This document shows, piece after piece, positions 7,200 to 12,735 of a stretch of 22,585 bases of DNA. This DNA comes from VMGX01 sp038065915 (GTDB lineage Bacteria; Patescibacteriota; Minisyncoccia; Phycocordibacterales; 21-14-all-36-13): the NCBI GenBank assembly GCA_038065915.1, contig JBBTPZ010000004.1, positions 1-22,585 on the forward strand, written 5' to 3'. Both the position numbers and the translations under genes were made by a program. Numbering within the stretch: position 1 is the first letter of the stretch; each line of letters starts with the position of its first letter. Below the pieces are notes generated by a model that worked only from the letters and a program-made list of their open reading frames with translations, searched no databases and was not told the origin of the DNA.

Positions 7200-7235
7200 G
7201 CCCACTCTATTCTGCGATAGCAGAATAGAGTGGGC
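7200..7235. repeat. 16-bp-arm hairpin, TCTGC-GATA-GCAGA family
   Basis: GCCCACTCTATTCTGC (7200-7215), loop GATA, then the exact complement (7220-7235). The tip matches those at 5427 and 11781 while the outer stem differs. It lies between the 16S trailer and the tRNA-Ile terminator. Confidence 0.9.
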
Positions 7236-7263
7236 ACCTATTTTTTATTTTTTATTTAAACAC

Positions 7264-7286
7264 AAAACCACCATTATGGCGGTTTT
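7264..7286. terminator. Small terminator-like hairpin downstream of 16S
   Basis: AAAACCACC (7264-7272) pairs with GGCGGTTTT (7278-7286), with one G-U pair. It is part of the cluster of hairpins after the rRNA trailer. Confidence 0.55.
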
Positions 7287-7340
7287 TACTTCTTTGTTTT
7301 TATAATTTCATTAGAAATTTGAAATTAGTTATTAAACATT

Positions 7341-7371
7341 CCAAATTTTTAAACTCTGTTTAAAAATTTGG
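7341..7371. repeat. 14-bp-arm AT-rich hairpin at the end of the 16S trailer
   Basis: CCAAATTTTTAAAC (7341-7354) pairs exactly with GTTTAAAAATTTGG (7358-7371) around TCT. It lies directly beyond the rRNA processing stem and may be the first stop signal of the 16S transcript. Confidence 0.65.
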
Positions 7372-7373
7372 CA

Positions 7374-7399
7374 TTACCCTCTCTTTTGTTTCGTTCAAC
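7374..7399 (-). other. 3' half of the 16S processing stem (pairs with 10699-10724)
   Basis: TCTTTTGTTTCGTTCAAC at 7382-7399 is the exact complement of 10699-10716. TTACC (7374-7378) pairs with GGTAA (10720-10724) after a 3-nt internal loop. The two halves flank the 16S gene on the precursor, as the RNase III stem does in other bacteria. This shows that leader, 16S and trailer form one precursor and bounds the mature 3' end between about 7400 and 7560. Confidence 0.85.
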
Positions 7400-7622
7400 T
7401 ATCAGTTTCGTATATCTGACCAAACGGATGTACTTTAGGATAGGACATCAGTACCCTTTCTGTTTGTATGTCTATCCGCTTAGAGCGAAAGACACAGAAA
7501 ATCAACCCTTTAATTTTATCTCCTTGAGAGAGATAAAAGTTTTTTTTTAAAATAATCCACGACCACCTTCCGGTAGCCGTACCTTGTTACGACTTACTCC
7601 CTGTCACCGAATTTACCTTAGG

Positions 7623-7936
7623 CCCAGCTCTTTTGGTACTAATTATTCAAACTTCTCTTTATTCTTTTTTTAAGATGCCCAATAGAAGATCCTTTATGTT
7701 TTAACATCCTTTCTCTTTCTACTGCATCTAATTTATTAGAATAACATTCATAATAAACAAGTTTGAATGGTTTGTAATGTTTTGTTGAAATATTTTCACC
7801 CAAATTATGCTCTTTAAATCTTCTTCTCAAATCTTCGGTTATTCCGACATAGATGAAATTTTTCTTCTCACTTTTTATAAGATATAAATAAAACATATTT
7901 AATATTTTAACAAATTTTAATGCCAAAAGGGCTGGG
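7623..7936 (-). mobile_element. GIY-YIG-carrying insert in the tip of 16S helix 44
   Basis: The insert is bounded by CCCAGCTCTTTTGGTA (7623-7638) and its near-exact complement (7921-7936). The two mismatches are both compatible with G-U pairing. Outside these arms the sequence is normal helix 44 (GGGGGTACCCGAAGT on one side, GGTGACAGGGAGTAAGTCG on the other). The interior is almost entirely the GIY-YIG gene, whose stop codon touches the left arm. The same AGCYCTTTT ends bound inserts in h10 and h40. The arms would simply lengthen helix 44 if the interior is retained or trimmed. Confidence 0.75.
7639..7896 (-). CDS. Small GIY-YIG nuclease-domain protein inside 16S rRNA
   Basis: 85 residues from ATG at 7896; a TTG at 7926 would add ten residues, partly from the inverted-repeat arm. 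The single domain has the GIY-YIG core: FYLYLI at residues 2-7, FIYVGIT at 14-20, DLRRRFKEHN at 22-31 with the conserved Arg, and DAVERERMLK at 57-66 with the expected catalytic Glu (E62). It resembles the free-standing YhbQ/UPF0213-like group rather than long intron-encoded GIY-YIG enzymes, which add a DNA-binding tail. The gene fills an inverted-repeat-bounded insert in helix 44, so it may be the enzyme that moves the insert; this is inference. No Shine-Dalgarno site is present. Translation from a ribosomal RNA precursor would have to precede assembly. Confidence 0.85.
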   Translation of the reverse strand: MFYLYLIKSEKKNFIYVGITEDLRRRFKEHNLGENISTKHYKPFKLVYYECYSNKLDAVERERMLKHKGSSIGHLKKRIKRSLNN

Positions 7937-7973
7937 ACTTCGGGTACCCCCGGCTCCCTTGAGTTGACGGGCG

Positions 7974-8874
7974 AATGTGATAATTAGGTAAATTTCACGT
8001 TCCCACGTAGTGTGCGGATTTCCCGCGCTACGCGAGTCCAATAGTTTTTTTATTCATAGATGCTTTCATCGTACGAATTTTTTCTACCCCCTTTTTTGAG
8101 AGATGCTCTCCATTTTGAACAAGTTTCGCTATTTTACAAAAAATATCAAAACTTTTTCTTTTTGAAGAACTTTGCAAATTATATTTTTTAAAGAAAGGAA
8201 TTATAATTTCTAAAATATCTTTTTTAGAAAAAACAGTGTATCTATAACACTGAGAATGGTTTTGTCTTTTTTCTTTTTGAAAATAAACACCGCCACATTT
8301 CAAAGTATTTTTTACTTTTTCTAATAATTCTCTGTCTTCTGCACACATTTTTATATGAAAATGTAATTGAACATTCGCACCTGCTTTGTAAGCAGACGAA
8401 TTTGATACGTTTACATAAAAACATCCTTCACAGTCCGTTAGACCGGTGACATAATCTGCAGAAACTATCGGTTTTGTCCTTCCTGAGCTGTTATAATGTA
8501 ACGGCTCAGTACTACGACGCTGCTGACTTCCAATTTTTTTTGATTTATTGATATTTTTCATATCTATATTATATATTTTGAGTTAACGCCTCGTCAATAT
8601 AATAATAAACCTTTTACCTATTTGAAAATTGGATCTCCTCGGGTTACATAAATTTCTATTCCACACATCCTGTGAAGCCTTTTATTGTATTTTCCCTATC
8701 CTCACCACCCACTTGATAGGTCAATACGGCTTTTTATTTCACGGGCTATGTTTTGCTTCCAGATCCTTCACCTAAACCCTTACGAATTTGGACTATCTTT
8801 CAGCTATGCTCTTTGACGAAAAGAGAAATGGATTTTAACCATTTAGAAAAATGTGCTGCCGAGCGCATTTATTT
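7974..8874 (-). mobile_element. About 900-nt intron-like insert in the 16S decoding region
   Basis: The conserved CTTGTACTCAC (ending 8875) and CGCCCGTCAACTC (starting 7973) would join to a normal TACTCACCGCCCGTC. This places the insert between E. coli positions 1399 and 1400. The first 310 nt are non-coding and clearly folded: GCC/GGC, TATTG/CAATA and CCTATC/GATAGG are nested at 8730-8677, and GGATCT (8766-8761) pairs with AGATCC (8636-8631). A LAGLIDADG gene follows. GAAAGATAGTCC near 8801 resembles the S element of group I introns, but no matching R element lies upstream and the insert does not end in G. The intron class is therefore left open. Confidence 0.75.
8028..8561 (-). CDS. LAGLIDADG homing endonuclease encoded in the 16S insert
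   Basis: 177 residues with one LAGLIDADG helix: YVTGLTDCEGCFYVNV at about residues 38-53, with the acidic residue of DCEG as metal ligand. Family blocks follow: LHFHIKMCAEDRELLEKVKNTLKCGGVYF, CYRYTVFSKKDILEIIIPFF and KSFDIFCKIAKLVQNGEHLS. A single motif implies a homodimer that cuts an intronless 16S allele near the insertion site and so spreads the insert. The stop (TAG) lies 55 nt before the 3' exon. The roughly 35 residues before the motif (GSQQRRSTEPLHYNS) are typical of rRNA-intron LAGLIDADG proteins. No Shine-Dalgarno site is present, which is common for intron-encoded genes. Confidence 0.92.
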   Translation of the reverse strand: MKNINKSKKIGSQQRRSTEPLHYNSSGRTKPIVSADYVTGLTDCEGCFYVNVSNSSAYKAGANVQLHFHIKMCAEDRELLEKVKNTLKCGGVYFQKEKRQNHSQCYRYTVFSKKDILEIIIPFFKKYNLQSSSKRKSFDIFCKIAKLVQNGEHLSKKGVEKIRTMKASMNKKTIGLA

Positions 8875-8910
8875 GTGAGTACAAGGCTCGAGAACGTATT
8901 CACCGCAGTA

Positions 8911-8946
<36 letters not shown>

Positions 8947-9099
8947 AGGTCGAGTTGCAGACCTCAATCCGAACTAGGACCGATTTTTAGGATTGGCTCA
9001 GGATTGCTCCGTCGCGACCTATTGTATCGGCCATTGTATTACGTGTGTAGCCCAGGGCATCAAAGGGACATGCTGACCTGGCGTCATCCTCTCCTTCCT

Positions 9100-9142
9100 C
9101 CCAGCCCTTTTAAATCAATAAACTTAATTTAAAAGGGCTGGG
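9100..9142. repeat. 16S helix 40 extension with AGCCCTTTT inverted repeat
   Basis: CCCAGCCCTTTTAAAT (9100-9115) and its exact complement (9127-9142) form a 16-bp stem with an 11-nt loop. It sits where helix 40 normally has a short hairpin between GACTGCC and GGAGGAAGG. The terminal AGCCCTTTT is shared with the inserts in h10 and h44. It could be an internally deleted copy of the GIY-YIG element. Confidence 0.85.
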
Positions 9143-9478
9143 CAGTCTCGTCTGAAATTTATAACAGACAACAAGGGTTGCGTTCGTTTCCCTACTTAAA
9201 GGAACAGCTCAAGCCACGAACTGACGACGGCCATGCATCACCTGCCTATTCGTTTAGATTTTCTGTTTCCAAAAAAACATAAAATAGGTTTCAAGCCCTG
9301 GTGAGGTTCTTCGGTTAGTATCGAATTAAACCACATAATCCACCGCTTGTGCGAGCCCCCGTCTATTTCTTTGAGTTTTAACCTTGCGATCGTACTACCC
9401 AGGCGGTTCTCTTAATGCGTTAGCTACGCCTCCCAGAGGGTCGATACTCCGGAAAGCTAGAGAACAACGTTTACGGCG

Positions 9479-9509
<31 letters not shown>

Positions 9510-9810
9510 CCCCACGCTTTCGTGTTTCAGTGTCAGGAAATGTGCTAGTTTATTGCCTTCGCTTTTGGTGTTCCCCATAATATCAACGGATTTCACCCCT
9601 ACACTATGAGTTCCATAAACCCTTCACACCCTCTAGTTGTACCGTTTCTTTTGCGGTTCTTCGGTTAAGCCGAAGGTTTTGACAAAAGACTAATACAACC
9701 ACCTACACACCCTTTACGCCCAATAATTCCGGATAACGCTTGGGGCCTCTGTATTACCGCTCCTGCTGGCACAGAGTTAGGAGCCCCTTATTCATGAGGT
9801 AACATCATTC

Positions 9811-9991
9811 GTGCCTCGCTACCGCTCGCCACTCAAAAAATCAAAATTAAAAAATCAAAATTTAAAATTATTGTGTCCGCCGAAGGCGGACAACTTAATT
9901 TATTGCAAATTTTTCAAAAAAAATTTGCACCGCAATTTTGCATTTTGAGATTTACATTTTACATTTTTCGTGTCGAACGAAAGTGAGGCAC
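9811..9991. repeat. Expanded 16S helix 17 (V3) loop made of simple repeats
   Basis: GTGCCTC (9811-9817) pairs with GAGGCAC (9985-9991), closing a roughly 180-nt loop. Inside are AAAATCAAAATT-type units (9836-9868), a TGTCCGCC-GAA-GGCGGACA hairpin (9874-9892), an AT-rich inverted repeat with AAATTTTT/AAAAATTT (about 9903-9926) and CATTTTACATTTT-type units (9940-9968). It has the character of this genome's intergenic DNA. No coding is seen. Confidence 0.75.
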
Positions 9992-10240
9992 GACTTTCTC
10001 CCTCATAAAAGATCTTTACGTCCCGAAGGACTTCATCAATCACGCGATGTCGCTCCGTCAGGCTTTCGCCCATTGCGGAAGATTCTCGACTGCTGCCACC
10101 CGTAGGTGTATGGACCGTGTCGCAGTTCCACCGGTGGAGGTCAGGCTCTCACCTCTCCTAGACGTCATAGCCTTGGTAAGCCATTACCTTACCAACTAGC
10201 TGATATCCCGCAGGCCAATCCCAAAGCGATAAATCTTTAC

Positions 10241-10338
10241 CGAGCCCTTTTGTGCAACTCTTATCAATAAAAATGGAATTAAATCTGTTTTTACAACAAA
10301 GATAAAATGTCCAAATAAAAGTGGTACAAAAGAGCTCG
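10241..10338. repeat. 98-nt insert in 16S helix 10 with AGCYCTTTT ends
   Basis: CGAGCCCTTTTGTGC (10241-10255) and GTACAAAAGAGCTCG (10324-10338) pair with two G-U-type mismatches. The mismatches fall at the same two element positions as in the h44 insert, and with the ends swapped, so this copy looks inverted relative to h44. The interior is AT-rich and encodes nothing longer than about 10 residues. Confidence 0.8.
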
Positions 10339-10420
10339 GACCATCAGGTATTATTCCGCCTTTCGACGGATTATCCCTGACTTTGGGGGTCGTTCCTACG
10401 TGTTACTACCTCGTTTGCCA

Positions 10421-10592
10421 TGTTTTCTCGCCTCCGGCGAGAACGCTGATGTTCGCAGATGGGCTCGCTTTCGCTCGCCTTCGCAGATGTTCGCTGATAT
10501 TAAATAATATATCTGCGTTAATCTGCGTTTTTTATCCCGCCTTGGCGGGATAAATCTGCGTTAATCTGCGGTCTTGTCGGAGACAAGATACA
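10421..10592. repeat. Expanded 16S V1 loop containing the ATCTGCG repeat
   Basis: Between GCAAGTCGAATG and ATGGCAAACGAGG lie about 170 nt instead of about 45. ATCTGCGTTAATCTGCG occurs twice (10511-10527 and 10554-10570) around a TTATCCCGCC-TT-GGCGGGATAA hairpin. A third block (10440-10499) holds TTCGCAGATG repeats and a GCTCGCTTTCGCTCGC segment. The same repeat is found after stop codons and inside gatC. Confidence 0.85.
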
Positions 10593-10657
10593 TTCGACTT
10601 GCATGCCTAATCCACATCGCCAGCGTTCATCCTGAGCTAGAATCAAACTCTAATTTA

Positions 10658-11025
10658 AATACCTTGCGAAATGAGACAAGCTCAAATTCCAAGATAAAGT
10701 TGAACGAAACAAAAGAATTGGTAATTTAAAACAATTCATTTATTTCAAAAAATATTTCTAAAAAATAGACAGGTTTCTATATTCTTATTTCAAGGTTCTT
10801 ATCGTTCAGACAACTAAACCCCAGTCGTAATTTTGCGAAAAGAATTCGGTTAAATATTTATTTTAAACTTCAAATATTCAATTCGATAAATAATGCTTCG
10901 CATGTGAGGTAGGTGCCATTCGCACACGCATTATTTTTATTATTCTTGTGGCAAAATTACAGCTGGACTCTGTTAAAATATAATCGCTTTGCTTTTTATT
11001 TTAACGAGAAAGCCACTTTCAGTAA
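10658..11025 (-). other. 16S rRNA leader region
   Basis: About 370 nt lie between the likely rRNA promoter and the mature 5' end. Hairpins on the minus strand include GTTAAAATA/TATTTTAAC (about 11006-10973) and AATAATGC/GCATTATT (about 10936-10888). The 5' half of the processing stem is at 10724-10699. No protein-coding frame of note is present. Confidence 0.65.
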
Positions 11026-11031
11026 GGCTCA

Positions 11032-11059
11032 ATTATATACAACTATTACAAAAAAGCAA
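11032..11059 (-). promoter_or_regulatory. Probable rRNA promoter
   Basis: Read on the minus strand: TTGCTT (11059-11054), a 16-nt spacer and TATAAT (11037-11032). It lies about 375 bp upstream of the 16S 5' end with no other gene between, so it probably drives the rRNA precursor. Confidence 0.65.
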
Positions 11060-11105
11060 GAAAACAATAAAGCAGAAAAACAAGCTTAAAATAAGGATAA
11101 AATTA

Positions 11106-11142
11106 CCCAGCACTTATTTTGTTATACAAAATAAGTGCTGGG
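11106..11142. repeat. 16-bp palindrome with CCCAGCAC ends, abutting a promoter
   Basis: CCCAGCACTTATTTTG (11106-11121) and its exact complement (11127-11142) flank a TTATA loop. The right end touches the TTGACA box of the plus-strand promoter. The ends resemble the 15162-15263 element and, less closely, the CCCAGCCC ends in 16S h40. It sits between divergent rRNA and orphan-gene promoters, so it could be an operator or simply an inserted element. Confidence 0.75.
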
Positions 11143-11170
11143 TTGACAAAATTATTCAATAGTATATAAT
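11143..11170 (+). promoter_or_regulatory. Promoter of the 11228 membrane-protein gene
   Basis: TTGACA (11143-11148), a 16-nt spacer and TATAAT (11165-11170): a consensus sigma-70-type promoter. Transcription should start near 11177, leaving about 50 nt of leader before the Shine-Dalgarno site. Confidence 0.8.
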
Positions 11171-11227
11171 ATACAAGAAAATTAGTTCTATAATAAATCA
11201 AAAATATCAATTTCCTTGGAGGAAAAA

Positions 11228-11731
11228 ATGAAACTTTTCAAAAATATCACCAGTTTTATAGGCCTTATTGCCTATAAATATTTGATTATATTTTTTTGTA
11301 TTTGTCTTGTTTTTGGATGTTCTTTGATTATGATTTCTTTTGCTATTAAAGATCTTTACTCATTTTGGTATTTATTGGCTTTGTTTGGATTTCTTTTTCT
11401 TGTGTTGTTTTTAACCGGGATGGAACGTTCAGGTACAGATAATTATAGAGTAATGATTTTTATAGCTAAAAAGCTACACGATGAAATTAGTAATTCTAAC
11501 CTGATATTAAAAGTACTGATATCAGACAAATTATATCGATTAATTCAAAACATTGAAGCTACAAAAAATCCGACTGTGTTAAATACGTGGGTTGTCAGAA
11601 TTGAACATTACAAAAAAAATAGCGAGGAGATTGCAAATTTAGAAAAAATTTTAAAAACTGCACCCAAAAAAATTGACGAATTGAAAGATGAGATAAGTAA
11701 GTTTCAATCTTATCTCCATGAACACCGATAA
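11228..11731 (+). CDS. Orphan membrane protein with two helices and a coiled-coil-like tail
   Basis: 167 residues from ATG at 11228. This start is chosen because TTGGAGG lies five bases upstream; a frame-open TTG at 11216 lies within the Shine-Dalgarno region. Two transmembrane segments (about residues 16-41 and 45-65) are followed by about 100 cytoplasmic-type residues. The last 45 residues (KKNSEEIANLEKILK...KIDELKDEISKF) have heptad-like spacing suited to a coiled coil. The family is not recognised. The gene is a complete single-gene unit: consensus promoter at 11143, strong ribosome binding site, terminator at 11738. It diverges from the rRNA promoter. Confidence 0.75.
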   Translation: MKLFKNITSFIGLIAYKYLIIFFCICLVFGCSLIMISFAIKDLYSFWYLLALFGFLFLVLFLTGMERSGTDNYRVMIFIAKKLHDEISNSNLILKVLISDKLYRLIQNIEATKNPTVLNTWVVRIEHYKKNSEEIANLEKILKTAPKKIDELKDEISKFQSYLHEHR

Positions 11732-11737
11732 TGTTTA

Positions 11738-11770
11738 TAAAAACCCTCGACGCTCGTCGGGGTTTTTATT
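11738..11770 (+). terminator. Intrinsic terminator after the 11228 gene
   Basis: AAAAACCC and GGGTTTTT with inner CGAC/GTCG pairing around GCTC, followed by a T-rich run. It starts a few bases after the TAA stop. Confidence 0.85.
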
Positions 11771-11780
11771 TTTGTCTTAG

Positions 11781-11818
11781 GGTCGCCATATCTCTGCGAT
11801 AGCAGAGATATGGCGACC
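11781..11818. repeat. 17-bp-arm hairpin, TCTGC-GATA-GCAGA family
   Basis: The arms 11781-11797 and 11802-11818 are exact complements around GATA. The stem differs from the 5427 hairpin at one paired position in the inner 15 bp (G-C there, A-T here), a compensated change. GGCGTATATGTG, also found at the 5563 palindrome, follows at 11863. Confidence 0.9.
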
Positions 11819-11879
11819 ATTCTCCTCTTTTTAATTATTTTAATAAACTCACACATACACTGTGGCGTATATGTGAATT

Positions 11880-12051
11880 TTTGCTTTCTTGTTTTCTTGT
11901 TTTCTTATTTTCTTGATTTCTTGATTTCTTGATTTCTTGTTTTCTTGATTTCTTGATTTCTTGATTTTATGATTTAGTGATTTGATGATTTTTTGCCCAC
12001 ATTTAAACTTATCTGCGTTCATCTGCGATTTTTTATCTGCGTTAATCTGCG
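11880..12051. repeat. 8-bp tandem tract followed by ATCTGCG repeats
   Basis: From 11880 to about 11992 runs an imperfect 8-bp tandem repeat (TTCTTGAT/TTCTTGTT, then TTTATGAT-like units), about 14 copies. 12011-12051 holds ATCTGCGTTCATCTGCG and ATCTGCGTTAATCTGCG. Read on the minus strand these begin two bases after the stop of the HEPN-like gene. Otherwise the 320 bp between the 11228 gene and this gene contain only the hairpins listed. Confidence 0.85.
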
Positions 12052-12052
12052 T

Positions 12053-12631
12053 CTAAAGATACTCAAACTCCTTAAAAACATCCTCGTATAAAGACACAAT
12101 TCTTTTCGCTTCCCTTTGTGTTATCGTAAAGTTTGAACCCTCGTGAGCAATAGAATTACGAAATTTGTGCGCTTCCCACGCTTTGTCTAAAGTATTAAAG
12201 TCACTTTTTTCAACGGCTTTTAATTTTTCCCCAATATTTTCTTGTTGATATCCTATTTTGGTTAACATTTCGCCAAGAATTATATCCGCTTCAAGTATTG
12301 CCAGTTTCCAATCATTTTCATTTGTAGAATCTATATGTTTCTTTATTTGCGCCCATCTTTGATTTGTTGGATTACCCTGAAAATCGAGTAGTGTTTTTTC
12401 CGTGAGTTCATCTAATTTTATTTTTTCTTCCGTTCTTATTTGCTTTATTCTATTAACCGCATAAACAATTCCAACAAGAAGTGCTAAAGAAAAAATTGCG
12501 GCAAATATTTTATAAATTCCCCAAAATTTCAAAAAATACTCATAGGCAATTTTGTAATGCCCCACGTCAAATAAAAGGAGATAAATTAATCTAAAAATAT
12601 ATTCAATATTTAAAAAATCAATTGAGGGCAT
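12053..12631 (-). CDS. Membrane-anchored HEPN-like protein
   Basis: 192 residues from ATG at 12631 (a TTG at 12661 would add ten). A hydrophobic N-terminal stretch (about 6-22) and a clear transmembrane helix (about 38-60) precede a helical cytoplasmic domain. That domain contains RNSIAH at residues 158-163, the RX4-6H motif of HEPN nucleases, within AHKFRNSIAHEGSNFTITQREA. Upstream helices (DWKLAILEADIILGEML) match the usual HEPN four-helix layout. HEPN proteins of this motif are often RNases of toxin-antitoxin or defence systems, but housekeeping and structural members exist. No antitoxin-like gene sits beside it; gatCA lies upstream. Its stop abuts the ATCTGCG repeat. No Shine-Dalgarno site is visible. 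Confidence 0.75.
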   Translation of the reverse strand: MPSIDFLNIEYIFRLIYLLLFDVGHYKIAYEYFLKFWGIYKIFAAIFSLALLVGIVYAVNRIKQIRTEEKIKLDELTEKTLLDFQGNPTNQRWAQIKKHIDSTNENDWKLAILEADIILGEMLTKIGYQQENIGEKLKAVEKSDFNTLDKAWEAHKFRNSIAHEGSNFTITQREAKRIVSLYEDVFKEFEYL

Positions 12632-12735
12632 AAGTGATAAATTACAAATTACAAGCACCAAACCATCATTTCTCTATGGCAGAGAAATTGGAAATTGGAA
12701 ATTATTTTAACATATATCTATTCTACATTAAAATT

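Noticed and set aside
7040..7237. Minus-strand open frame of 65 codons over tRNA-Ile and hairpins
   Set aside because: It is formed by the tRNA and two terminator hairpins and has no start signal.
8791..8805. S-element-like GAAAGATAGTCC as proof of a group I intron
   Set aside because: No complementary R element occurs upstream in the insert, the 3' end lacks the terminal G, and the 5' exon does not end in U at the inferred junction. It is kept only as a hint.
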